45,452 bases of DNA from the NCBI GenBank assembly GCA_035480535.1, contig DATIHQ010000096.1, positions 1 to 45,452 on the forward strand, in the 5' to 3' direction. A program made the translations under genes and the position numbers. Shown here in pieces: positions 31,923 through 40,269 of the stretch. Origin of the DNA: DATIHQ01 sp035480535. Lineage in GTDB: Bacteria > Chlamydiota > Chlamydiia > Chlamydiales > SM23-39. A model generated the notes under the pieces. It saw only the letters and a program-made list of their open reading frames with translations. It did not search any database and was not told the origin of the DNA. Each line of letters opens with the position of its first letter. Position 1 is the stretch's first letter.

Positions 31923-32520
31923 CGGGAAACAAGCTTAATAAAAAAATTCTTTTAGGGAAAGCCTCGGCTACGGCCATCGCGCCTCCCTGCAAAAATTCCA
32001 CAGGATTCGCCGCATCCACGATTAAAACATCTCCCTCAACCTCTTCCCGCAATTCAAACTGATCTCCGCCCCGCCTCAACGCCTTCGCAAACGGCAGCTG
32101 CATCAATGCAGAAAACGCCTCCCCCACACTCTCCGACTCCTCATCCGGCATCGGCACAATCACATCGGGCATAGGCCATTCCAGCCGAATCCATTGATAG
32201 ACAGCAAACCCAGCCAACCTTTCCCATTCTTCCAGCCGTCCCACCGGCGATTCCCCATCAAAGACATACGCCCTCACGACGCCCACCTTCGGCTCCCTCC
32301 TGCATTCTTGGCACATGGCGCGCACCTGATCCACTTCTCCAAAGCAATGTCTACACCTCTCTGCAGGATCGGGCGGCTCGCACAACCCCCAACATTCGGG
32401 GCAAAAGTACTTCGTCTTGCACGGCTCCCTGCACTCCAAGCACAGCGGAGGATAAATCAAATCCATTACGCTCTTAAAAAGCATGAGACCAGGATAGAGA
32501 AAGAAGGAGAAGAGATCCAC
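31900..32520 (-). CDS. ComF-like protein with zinc finger, degenerate phosphoribosyltransferase domain
   Basis: A protein of up to 206 residues. The N-terminal part has the ComF-type zinc ribbons CLECREPC, CPECW, CRHCF and CQEC, then AYVFDGE and IRLEWPMPDVIVPMP, as in ComF. The PRPP loop, normally DDVxTTG, reads VLIVDAANPVEF, so phosphoribosyltransferase activity is doubtful. ComF helps DNA uptake in competent bacteria. The frame opens at a GTG (32520); ATG 32466 (MDLIYPPLCLEC), with AAGAG just ahead, may be the true start. A long repeat lies immediately upstream, and the stop overlaps the SPFH gene. Confidence 0.75.
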   Translation of the reverse strand: MDLFSFFLYPGLMLFKSVMDLIYPPLCLECREPCKTKYFCPECWGLCEPPDPAERCRHCFGEVDQVRAMCQECRREPKVGVVRAYVFDGESPVGRLEEWERLAGFAVYQWIRLEWPMPDVIVPMPDEESESVGEAFSALMQLPFAKALRRGGDQFELREEVEGDVLIVDAANPVEFLQGGAMAVAEAFPKRIFLLSLFPDDYFSRD

Positions 32521-32536
32521 AGGCTTATAACCTGAA

Positions 32537-32754
32537 CCGTAATGCGAATATCAGCGCGGAGGAAAGAACTGAGTTAAGCGCGGAGAACGCAGAGGTGAGG
32601 GAAGCCCTCACACTCCCAAAAATTTTTCAGAATAAATCGCAATCTCCTTTCCTGGGTGCGCGAGGGCTTCCCTCGCCTCTCGTCCTCTGCGATATCTCAG
32701 TTCCTACCCTCCGCGCTGATATTCGCATTACGTCTCACTCCATAAGTCTGTTAT
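32537..32754. repeat. Long palindromic intergenic repeat, family A, copy 2
   Basis: The outer arms are 32537-32561 (ccgtaatgcgaatatcagcg..) and 32709-32732 (..cgctgatattcgcattacg). They pair almost perfectly, better than in copy 1. Inner segments also match copy 1 (gagttaagcgcggagaacgc, tcctctgcg). Similarity to copy 1 continues to ctgttat near 32754. It fills the gap between the AsmA-like gene and the ComF-like gene, both on the minus strand, the same type of setting as copy 1. Confidence 0.88.
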
Positions 32755-32761
32755 GTCTCTC

Positions 32762-35700
32762 TCACATTCCCAGAAAGCGTTTTTTCTTTTGGAGGTGGAA
32801 TTTTGGGTCGTCGAGTGTGCCCTCGATGGAGATGAGGAACGCCTCCGTAAACTTGAAGAGGACGAATTGCTTCATTTTTACGAGGATCTTCAGATTGCCG
32901 TCGAGATCGACTGTTGGACTCTCAAATAAAAAAAACTGAGACCGATCCGATTCGCTAAATGAATCCTCCAATTCCATAAGATGGAAGTGCCCCTCTTTCA
33001 ACTCATACTTCAGCGTGCCGCGCACAGGGATCAGAAGATCGAGGTCGAGGCCGGCGATGCGGCTTAAGACGTCGGCGGGAATATCGAAAAACGTATGCTC
33101 CCGTTTATAGGAATTAATGAAATGAAGCTCGCCGTGAGCTGTGTAGGTGAAACTCTCATCGAGGAGGCCTTTGAGATTGTCAATCTTAAGCTCGCGGACA
33201 ACTAGCGGACTGATCTCCCCCACTTCGCGGCCTATTTTTTGGAGAAGACTGGGGCGGAGTTCATGGATCGTGAGATGAGGTATGGAAATCGTCCAGGGCT
33301 GCGCGTCTTTTCCTTGAAGAAGGATCTCATCGATCTTCATCATCCCCGCACTGTCGCTGATCTTGATCTCGTAGAGATGGACGTGGTGGAGATCCAATTC
33401 CACTTGGGCGAGAAGCGTGCGGAATTGATAGTCAAAAAGCTCGAGCTGCTTGCCGCCGAGTAGGCCGCGGAAACTGACGTTTTCTTTTTCAAGAGAAAGA
33501 TGCCCTTTTAGCTCATAATTCTTTCCCATTTTTAGTTTTTGGAATACTTCGGCAATGCTGGGGGGAATCATCTCAGAAATGAGGCCAAAATGGAGATGAG
33601 CGCTGCCAATGAGAATGTTTTCGGGAGGAGTTGTTTCAGCGTGAAAAGAGGCTTCAATGCCCCCAAATGTCCCCTCGATGGCATGAACCCAAAATCCGTG
33701 GCCGTCGATATACTCCCAATCAATCGCTAGGGGGCGCTCTCCCGCAGTAAGAAACTGCTCCTCATCTTGCAAAATCAGCCGTCCTTCCATTTTGGAATCG
33801 AGATGGAGATCGAAACCAATTCTTAGGAGATGGCCCTGATGAAAGTAGTTAAAGATCCCCGCACATCCATGGGAATCCCACGACGCTTGCAGGTTTTGGA
33901 TGTGCCGCACGGCGCCGCTATAAGGGATGAATCCCTCTTTCATGGAACAAGTAAGAGCGGAAAAATCAGAGGCGCATTCAACATCGGCAATGAAGTCGAG
34001 ATCTTGCTGAAAGGGAGGGATAAAAGAAGGGGTTTTGGGGAAAAGAGTGAGAAAGTCAGAGGGCAAATGGACGTGGGAATGAGTAAAAATCCACTGGGAA
34101 CGAAGGGCATCGTATTGAAGGAGATCCACTTTGCAATCAATCCAGGGATTTTCCCAATCGGGCTTTAAGACATGGAGATCAATTCCGCGGAAGATCACCC
34201 CTTTTTCCGATGAGGCAAAAAGGTGGATCGGCCCATTGTTTTCCAAAGCAAGAGATCCCCATTTTAATTCTGAGGCGGTGAAATCGAGATCAGTTTCTAT
34301 CCCCCGATCGAAAATAAAATGACCTGTCCCTTCTAAAACTCCTTCCAGATTGTGAACAGGGCCGGGTATCCATTGGTTTACCTGCTGCAAATCGAGGTGC
34401 ACCTTCGGCAAGCGGAGTTCACAGCGCAAAGAAGGTGAAATGCGCCCCGCAAATTCAACTTGAATGCCTGTCTTCCAGTTTCCTTTCCCTTCCGAAAGGC
34501 GAATGATCTCCTCTTCTTTTTGCAGGATGCAGCTTAAGGAAAATTGGGCCGCCTGGCATCGATCGATCTTCCATTGTTCATTTTGCTCCTGGGCATGAAA
34601 ATCCAAAGAGAGATCTTCCCCCTTCCAACAGAGATCGACTCCCTGTACCGATATTTCCGATCCCCCTTTCCGCTGATAGAGGCAATGAATCGCAGCGGCT
34701 CCGGTGATGGGGGTATCAATCCAAGAATTGATTCCAAGGCTGTGGAGAAAAGGCCCCGCGGCCAAAAAAGCCTTCCAAGGGAGGATCATTTCCACTTCCA
34801 CTGTTTCCAATCCCCCTTCTTCATTGAGCGCACACTCAGAAAATTGGAGAGGCGTGCCAAAGAAATGACTTTTTTTCGCATCGAAAGAGAGCGTTCGGCT
34901 ATCGGAAGTTCCCGCGAGGCGAACGATATCCCATGTTTGACTTTTTAGCCGGACATCATAGATCCACTCATTCCCCTCTTTGGATAAAATGGGGCAATCA
35001 AAGGGGACCTTTCCTTGGGGCGTAATCCAATCGCCTCCCATTCCCAGCGAATTAAATCCGCTCGAATCGGCCTCGATTTCCATCTCGATGTTTTCAAAGC
35101 GAAAATTTGCATATTTAAAGATCGAGCCTCTCTCAATTTTGGCTTGGCAAGACCAGTCGATTGCCTCGAGAGTCCCCTCAATTTGAAAACCTTGATCCAG
35201 GGAATGGATCTCTCCCCCCACTGTAACTCCAGGCCAAAGCTTGGCGAGAGAATCAATGGGGCCCTGAAATCGATTCAAGCCAAATGAAAAATCCCCCTCT
35301 TTCCCCACTGATCCCTTGCCGGAAAAGAGAATCCCTTCCAAATCTCCCTTCTGGATCCCGATTTGCATTCTCTCTTCTTCCCATCTTCCAGAGAGCCACA
35401 CGGCGCCGCACGCAAATTCCCCTTTTCCTTGCCATTCATTCCATTTTCCTGAAAGTTCGATCGCCGTTTGAACGCCCTCAACCCCTCCGCTGAAACGAGA
35501 GGGAGCTAAAACATCTTCCACCCAAATGGCCTGCCCCGACCAATTCGCCCCCGCAACCATCTGCTCTCCCAAAACGGGAAATTGAAACTCTCCCCCCTCG
35601 ACACCCATCTCTCCCCCTTCCATCGACAAATGCCCCTTCACATTTTGGCATCCCAGGGAGAATTTTCCACGGCGCAAAGAGACATTTTGCGCATCAAATT

Positions 35701-36955
35701 GAGAGAGATTCCACGCCTCGATTCCCCGATCGGAAAGAGAAAGACTCCCCTCGCCATTCACCTGCCCGTCGCGCCACTGCCAACCAGCAATCTCCGGGAA
35801 GAAATAGGCCCCAATCCCTTGCAAAAGGGCGCCAGAAGTAGGCACCAGATGCTCACACTTCCCCGTCCAAATCCTTCTTTTTTCCCTTTCGCGCCCCTCA
35901 ATCGCTACCCTCGCATCGCCTAATTTCAAACTCGACTCGACCCAATTATCCATTTGACTCTTGAAATAGCCCCGTCCCTCCCACACAAAAGGAAAGGGCT
36001 CCTCATCCACTGCGCCACTCCCCTGAAATTCCCACTTCGCCCCCATGCCTGGATTCAGCGTCAAATCTCCCGCGACGTCTCTAATTACCCCCGTTCCAAA
36101 TTCCACATTCAAATGGCTCAGCGAAGCCCTAAGGCGCCCCTCGCAGGAAACAGAAACAAAATCTCGAAAAATCCCAATCGGCTCCCCCCCAACAAAAGGC
36201 CCCTCCCAATCGAGAACCCCATCCATTTCTTCCACTTCCCAATCTGAAAAGGCGCAGCCAATCCCCTCCATTTCCAAATGGACCATCCCAGCCTTCGCCC
36301 TTCCCTCTTCCATCTCAAAATGAACCCTTCCCTGCACCATTCCCTCATAAAAAGAGGCCATTCCAGCGCCGGGAAGATAAAATTCGATCAACTTCTTCAA
36401 CAAAGGCGCCGGAAACTGACAAAGCTTTCCCTCCACCACATCGCCCCCATCGCTCAACTGAAGGCTCGACTCTTTCCACCGCAAATCCAGCGCCTGGTTC
36501 CCCGCCTCCTTTCTAAACTGGAACGAAGCCCGTTCAATCCCCGGCCATTCGACAAGTCCCTCCTCAATAGCCAATGACAAATCGAACCATCCCCCTTCAG
36601 GAAAGTCCCACTTCCTCTCCCCAAAAAAAGAAAGATGCGGCGCTCTCAGCTCTAAATGCACCCCCACCCTCCCCGGAAACTGGCTCCAATCAAACGAAAA
36701 GATCATCTCCTTCGCGTGAAGATGAAAGGCGCTCTCCTTCCCGCTCACATCGAAAAGGGCTAAGTCGGAGAAAACAACCCTCCCCTCCCTCCATTCCACA
36801 GCCCGATAGGCCAGTTTGCAATCAGTTTTCAAGCGGAAAGCAATCCTAGCCCCCAAGCCAAAAACACTCTCCCCAATCGGCTGATAAAACACTGCGCAGA
36901 GCAGAGCCACTCCCACGCACAAGGCAATGATTCGGACAGATTTACCCACAGACAC
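32762..36955 (-). CDS. Giant AsmA-like envelope protein
   Basis: A 1397-residue protein with one N-terminal membrane helix (about 8-27, IIALCVGVALLCAVFY). A very long region rich in short beta strands follows. It ends in an AsmA/YhdP-like C-terminus (LFKFTEAFLISIEGTLDDPK). Proteins of the AsmA/TamB/YhdP superfamily are anchored in the inner membrane and span the periplasm as a lipid-conducting groove to the outer membrane. I infer a similar role in moving phospholipid or assembling the outer membrane. Segments such as LDLDLLIPVRGTLKYELKEG near the end are the best-conserved type. The stop lies 8 bases beyond a family A repeat. The exact subfamily is not resolved. Confidence 0.8.
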   Translation of the reverse strand: MSVGKSVRIIALCVGVALLCAVFYQPIGESVFGLGARIAFRLKTDCKLAYRAVEWREGRVVFSDLALFDVSGKESAFHLHAKEMIFSFDWSQFPGRVGVHLELRAPHLSFFGERKWDFPEGGWFDLSLAIEEGLVEWPGIERASFQFRKEAGNQALDLRWKESSLQLSDGGDVVEGKLCQFPAPLLKKLIEFYLPGAGMASFYEGMVQGRVHFEMEEGRAKAGMVHLEMEGIGCAFSDWEVEEMDGVLDWEGPFVGGEPIGIFRDFVSVSCEGRLRASLSHLNVEFGTGVIRDVAGDLTLNPGMGAKWEFQGSGAVDEEPFPFVWEGRGYFKSQMDNWVESSLKLGDARVAIEGREREKRRIWTGKCEHLVPTSGALLQGIGAYFFPEIAGWQWRDGQVNGEGSLSLSDRGIEAWNLSQFDAQNVSLRRGKFSLGCQNVKGHLSMEGGEMGVEGGEFQFPVLGEQMVAGANWSGQAIWVEDVLAPSRFSGGVEGVQTAIELSGKWNEWQGKGEFACGAVWLSGRWEEERMQIGIQKGDLEGILFSGKGSVGKEGDFSFGLNRFQGPIDSLAKLWPGVTVGGEIHSLDQGFQIEGTLEAIDWSCQAKIERGSIFKYANFRFENIEMEIEADSSGFNSLGMGGDWITPQGKVPFDCPILSKEGNEWIYDVRLKSQTWDIVRLAGTSDSRTLSFDAKKSHFFGTPLQFSECALNEEGGLETVEVEMILPWKAFLAAGPFLHSLGINSWIDTPITGAAAIHCLYQRKGGSEISVQGVDLCWKGEDLSLDFHAQEQNEQWKIDRCQAAQFSLSCILQKEEEIIRLSEGKGNWKTGIQVEFAGRISPSLRCELRLPKVHLDLQQVNQWIPGPVHNLEGVLEGTGHFIFDRGIETDLDFTASELKWGSLALENNGPIHLFASSEKGVIFRGIDLHVLKPDWENPWIDCKVDLLQYDALRSQWIFTHSHVHLPSDFLTLFPKTPSFIPPFQQDLDFIADVECASDFSALTCSMKEGFIPYSGAVRHIQNLQASWDSHGCAGIFNYFHQGHLLRIGFDLHLDSKMEGRLILQDEEQFLTAGERPLAIDWEYIDGHGFWVHAIEGTFGGIEASFHAETTPPENILIGSAHLHFGLISEMIPPSIAEVFQKLKMGKNYELKGHLSLEKENVSFRGLLGGKQLELFDYQFRTLLAQVELDLHHVHLYEIKISDSAGMMKIDEILLQGKDAQPWTISIPHLTIHELRPSLLQKIGREVGEISPLVVRELKIDNLKGLLDESFTYTAHGELHFINSYKREHTFFDIPADVLSRIAGLDLDLLIPVRGTLKYELKEGHFHLMELEDSFSESDRSQFFLFESPTVDLDGNLKILVKMKQFVLFKFTEAFLISIEGTLDDPKFHLQKKKRFLGM

Positions 36956-37010
36956 AGCACACCCTCTCTCCGCATTTTAAATCATGGGCGAATTCAGCAG
37001 GAAAAATTTT

Positions 37011-38222
37011 TTAGGGGTTTTGGAAAGAAAGGAAAAGACCCGCGCCGGCTGCAAGGCAGGCTGCGGCTACAGAGGCGATGACCACTCCTCGGGAGCAAAC
37101 GACAGGTCTTGGTGGTGGGAAGTCAGCTATTTCTTCTTCATCGTCTGAGACTTCGGCTTCGGGATCGGCAGGCGCTGCGGCTACAGCAGGTGGCGGAACG
37201 ATAGGTTCAGGAACAGCGGGCGCTGCTGCGATCGGTGCAGGAGCGACAGGTTCGGGGAATTTGGCGATGGCGTCGTCGAGCAGACTTAAGATGGCATCGC
37301 GATTTTGGACATTGTCCCGTTCTACATCCCTCATCATGATCGGTAATTCATTATGATATAAAACCATATCATCGTCATTTTCATGTTCTCTCAGAAATTG
37401 AATTCGAGCTCTTACATGCACCAACATTTCTCTGGATGGATTGGCGTATTTGAGGATAACTCGAACGCTTTCAAGGTCATCCGTTCCTGCAGACTTAATT
37501 AAAGTTTGATGTAACCCTGTTGGATTGCCGCGAACATTTAGACCCGCATTCGCTTGAAATTCTCTGTTGTAAGGTCTTCCCGATTTAAGAAGGGCTTTTT
37601 TTCCGTTTGGCCCTGCATCTTCCAGAGCACGATGTATGCTTATTTCCCGATTGCAATTCAATAAAAAGTGGAAAATTTCTGCGTGTCTAAGAGATATATG
37701 TAAAGCATTCCAAAGATCGCCCTTGACATGAGGAAGAAAACGTACTACTGATAGAAAATCGCCTTTCTCCACTGCGGCATTAAATGCGTTATCGATCTGT
37801 TTTGGCTCGATTAAATCCCGATCAATTAAGCTGATCGCATGGTTAGGATCAAACTTACAGGAAAACCTAAAAATATCGTCCAGCCGAATGTTTTTTTCTC
37901 CTACTGCTTTAATGAAAGCCTGTGGGGTTTCTTTCGGAGATCCTAAGAAATTTTTACATAATCCCCGCAATCGCTGACCGTTGGATCGAGCTCTTTGAAA
38001 AGGTTTTAGCTCAAGAATCTTCCCAATCGTACCCTCTTCTGAAATCACGTCCAGAAAATCGGCTCTCACCTTTTCCATAATCTTATTATAAGACGTGGAA
38101 GTCCTGGCCAGGTGATGCTGATCCGGACTGAATTCAAGAATTACCTTCCAAATCTCAAGAGGAATCTGGTTCATCGATTCCTGAACACTATTTAAAGGCA
38201 GATGATCTAATTGCAATGACAT
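37011..38222 (-). CDS. F-box-like protein with Pro-rich linker and C-terminal membrane tail
   Basis: A 403-residue protein. Residues 18-50 (NQIPLEIWKVILEFSPDQHH) fit the F-box pattern lPxEixxxIlxxL that binds Skp1 in eukaryotic SCF ubiquitin ligases. Residues about 100-310 are helical with ankyrin-like pieces (DNAFNAAVEKGDFLSVVRFL, LWNALHISLRHAEIFHFLLN). About 320-370 is Pro/Ala-rich with an acidic patch (DDEEE). A single hydrophobic helix at about 377-397 and a four-residue tail form a tail anchor. The protein would face the host cytosol if inserted in a host or inclusion membrane. No strong ribosome-binding site is seen. F-box proteins are expanded in amoeba-associated chlamydiae; an effector role is inferred. 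Confidence 0.65.
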   Translation of the reverse strand: MSLQLDHLPLNSVQESMNQIPLEIWKVILEFSPDQHHLARTSTSYNKIMEKVRADFLDVISEEGTIGKILELKPFQRARSNGQRLRGLCKNFLGSPKETPQAFIKAVGEKNIRLDDIFRFSCKFDPNHAISLIDRDLIEPKQIDNAFNAAVEKGDFLSVVRFLPHVKGDLWNALHISLRHAEIFHFLLNCNREISIHRALEDAGPNGKKALLKSGRPYNREFQANAGLNVRGNPTGLHQTLIKSAGTDDLESVRVILKYANPSREMLVHVRARIQFLREHENDDDMVLYHNELPIMMRDVERDNVQNRDAILSLLDDAIAKFPEPVAPAPIAAAPAVPEPIVPPPAVAAAPADPEAEVSDDEEEIADFPPPRPVVCSRGVVIASVAAACLAAGAGLFLSFQNP

Positions 38223-38311
38223 GCAATAAATTATATTACATTATATGATAAAATTAAATAGTTAAAATTATAACTTTATACTCCTAACAAACAGGACCTT
38301 ATATACGTCAT

Positions 38312-38368
38312 GCGGAGAATAATCCTCCCTAATCTCCGCAAAATTTGATTGCTCTTGCGGAGATTAGG
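38312..38368. promoter_or_regulatory. Inverted-repeat operator candidate upstream of fic
   Basis: A perfect 14-base inverted repeat pairs cctaatctccgcaa (38328-38341) with ttgcggagattagg (38355-38368). A third half-site, gcggagaataatcc, lies at 38312-38325. The repeat ends 15 bases before the fic start. There is no T-run, so it looks more like an operator than a terminator. The Fic protein's own C-terminal winged helix is a candidate binder. Confidence 0.65.
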
Positions 38369-38383
38369 TGCTAAGATGAAGAC

Positions 38384-39472
38384 ATGTATATACATGAGCT
38401 TGAGAACTGGCCAAAATTTCTATGGGATCGGGAGGGGCTAGCCTCCCTCCTTACGCAGGTGCGCCACCAGCAGGGGCGCTTGATCGGGGGGATGGAATCC
38501 ATTGGGTTTCATTTGAAAGAAGAAGTTATTTTAGAAACCTTGACTCAAGATGTCATTAAATCGAGTGAGATTGAGGGGGAGCATTTAGATCAATCATTGG
38601 TCCGTTCGTCGGTGGCGCGCCGCCTGGGAATTGATGTGGCTGGGGATGTGGTCGATAGAAATGTCGAGGGCGTCGTTGAGATGATCCTAGACGCGACACA
38701 AAACTACGATCAACCCCTTACAAAAAAAAGGCTGTTCCATTGGCATGCGGCTCTGTTTCCTAATGGGCGCAGCGGTCTTACAAAGATTGAGGTGGGAGGA
38801 TGGCGAACGGGGCCCGTCGAGGTGATTTCTGGGAGGCCGGGCAAGGAAACTGTCCACTTTGAAGGCCCTGCTGCTGAACGAGTCGATCGAGAGATGGGAC
38901 TGTTTTTAGATTGGTTCAATCAGGAAACCAAAATGGATCTCGTTCTAAAGGCAGCGCTTGCGCATCTCTGGTTTGTTACAATCCACCCCTTTGACGATGG
39001 CAATGGCCGCATTGCACGCGCGATTGCAGATCTCATGCTAGCCCGTTCTGAAAAAAGTTCCCGCCGTTTCTACAGTTTATCTGCGCAAATCCAGGCGGAA
39101 AGAAAGGGCTACTACCAGATTTTGGAACAGACCCAAAAAGATGGATTGGACGTGACTCCCTGGATCGAGTGGTTTCTTCATTGTCTAGCAAGGGCGATCG
39201 AAAAAGCCTCCTCAACTCTCCAGGCGATTCTGCACAAGGCGCGCGTTTGGGAGTCCCTTGCAGAAGTCTCTTTAAATGAGAGACAGAAAAAACTCATCAA
39301 TCGACTGCTCGACGGCTTTGACGGGAAACTCACCACATCCAAGTGGGCAAAAATTGCAAAGTGTTCTCAAGACACCGCCCACCGCGATATTCTCGATCTC
39401 ATAGACAAAGGCATCCTTACCCAAAATAACGAGGGGGGCCGCAGCACAAGTTATTCTTTAAAAACCATCTAG
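38384..39472 (+). CDS. Fic family protein (AMPylator-type) with C-terminal winged helix
   Basis: A 362-residue protein. The N-terminal Fic-associated domain contains the autoinhibitory motif SxxxEG (S60-G65, SSEIEG), so it is a class II, self-inhibited Fic. The catalytic loop HPFDDGNGRIAR (201-212) matches HxFx(D/E)GNGRxxR, predicting transfer of AMP to a protein Ser/Thr/Tyr. Residues about 295-358 form a winged-helix domain (LTTSKWAKIAKCSQDTAHRD) that could bind DNA. This layout is common in chromosomal bacterial Fic proteins and need not mean an effector. It lies in an accessory patch next to the F-box-like gene, and an inverted repeat stands just upstream. Confidence 0.93.
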   Translation: MYIHELENWPKFLWDREGLASLLTQVRHQQGRLIGGMESIGFHLKEEVILETLTQDVIKSSEIEGEHLDQSLVRSSVARRLGIDVAGDVVDRNVEGVVEMILDATQNYDQPLTKKRLFHWHAALFPNGRSGLTKIEVGGWRTGPVEVISGRPGKETVHFEGPAAERVDREMGLFLDWFNQETKMDLVLKAALAHLWFVTIHPFDDGNGRIARAIADLMLARSEKSSRRFYSLSAQIQAERKGYYQILEQTQKDGLDVTPWIEWFLHCLARAIEKASSTLQAILHKARVWESLAEVSLNERQKKLINRLLDGFDGKLTTSKWAKIAKCSQDTAHRDILDLIDKGILTQNNEGGRSTSYSLKTI

Positions 39473-39488
39473 AAAAGGAGAGAGAACT

Positions 39489-39644
39489 ATGCCACTTAAG
39501 AAAGGGACTTCAAGAGAAACAATTTCAGAAAATATCCGCACTGAAATCCATGCAGGCAAACCTAGAAAGCAAGCCGTTGCGATAGCCTTAAATACAGCTC
39601 GTAAATCGGGCGCCAAAATCCCTAAGAAAAGAAAGAAACGTTAG
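39489..39644 (+). CDS. Small basic protein, 51 residues
   Basis: The frame begins MPLKKGTSRETISENIRTEI and ends in a Lys/Arg-rich tail (KIPKKRKKR). AGGAGAGAG lies directly upstream. The pattern MPLKKG..K..IS.NI..E...GKP.KQAVAIAL is that of a widespread small family often seen in phages and mobile regions (DUF-type, function unknown). It follows fic by 16 bases and may be co-transcribed. The last four bases overlap the end of the convergent 39641-39901 gene. The high charge suggests nucleic-acid binding, but this is a guess. Confidence 0.8.
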   Translation: MPLKKGTSRETISENIRTEIHAGKPRKQAVAIALNTARKSGAKIPKKRKKR

Positions 39645-39901
39645 ACTCGACCCTTGGGAATCATAAGCTTTGAAATAGCAGGCATCCACAAAGCCCTGAT
39701 AAGACTTTGAATTTGGGGCTCTGTCGCTTGCGGATCGAGTGCTAATACTTTATCTCTAACTAATCTATCTAATTCATCGCGCGAGTCGGGAATTACAATC
39801 TCTCTTTGAAGTGTTCTTAAGATTGAATTTCGGTGAGTGAGGTCTGGTCGAGAAGGTGGGGCTAAATGAGTTGCGGGTCCAGTGGAAGAAGCTGATGACA
39901 T
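39641..39901 (-). CDS. Small orphan protein
   Basis: An 86-residue protein of unknown family. The first 25 residues are Ser/Pro/Ala/Thr-rich and disordered (MSSASSTGPATHLAPPSRPD). The remainder is helical (RDELDRLVRDKVLALDPQAT). There is no signal peptide. It lies 6 bases after the gcsH stop on the same strand as the gcsH operon's far end and could be its last gene. It overlaps the small basic gene by four bases at the 3' end. The N-terminus resembles non-Sec type III signals in composition. Confidence 0.55.
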   Translation of the reverse strand: MSSASSTGPATHLAPPSRPDLTHRNSILRTLQREIVIPDSRDELDRLVRDKVLALDPQATEPQIQSLIRALWMPAISKLMIPKGRV

Positions 39902-39907
39902 AGTTTT

Positions 39908-40267
39908 TCACGAGATGAGGGATTTATAATCAGTGAGGGCTAAAAGAGCTTCATACTCTTTCGGATGGGTGGCCTCGAGTTGGAAAAGCCAGCCATGAGT
40001 TTCCGCCGCCTGGTTGATGGCAGAAGGGTGCGCGCGCAAGGTTTCGTTGACGGCGGTGATTTTGCCTGAAAGGGGTGCATAGACATCAGCAGCGGCTTTG
40101 GTCGATTCAAGAACACAGACTTCTTCGCCCGCTTTCACGATTTTGCCGATGGGGGGCAGCTCGACATAGACGATCTCTCCGAGTTCCTTTTGGGCATACT
40201 CCGTAATGCCGACGGTGCCTTGAGTTCCTTTGAGGAGAATCCACTCATGAGAGGGAGTGAATCTCAT
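39908..40267 (-). CDS. gcsH: Glycine cleavage system H-type lipoyl protein
   Basis: A small lipoyl carrier of 119 residues. The lipoylation site is the Lys of ESTKAAADVYAP, and the barrel motifs HEWI and VGITEYAQKELGEIVYVELP are intact. In the full glycine cleavage system it shuttles the aminomethyl group. No gcvP or gcvT is in the window, and Chlamydia also carries gcsH alone with lplA, so a role as lipoyl donor or relay is possible. It starts 2 bases after the CBM9-like stop and belongs to the lplA-proS operon. Confidence 0.95.
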   Translation of the reverse strand: MRFTPSHEWILLKGTQGTVGITEYAQKELGEIVYVELPPIGKIVKAGEEVCVLESTKAAADVYAPLSGKITAVNETLRAHPSAINQAAETHGWLFQLEATHPKEYEALLALTDYKSLIS

Positions 40268-40269
40268 GA

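Noticed and set aside
38384..39644. Fic plus small basic protein as a toxin-antitoxin pair
   Set aside because: The Fic protein carries its own inhibitory SxxxEG motif, and the small protein does not resemble a Fic antitoxin (VbhA-like).
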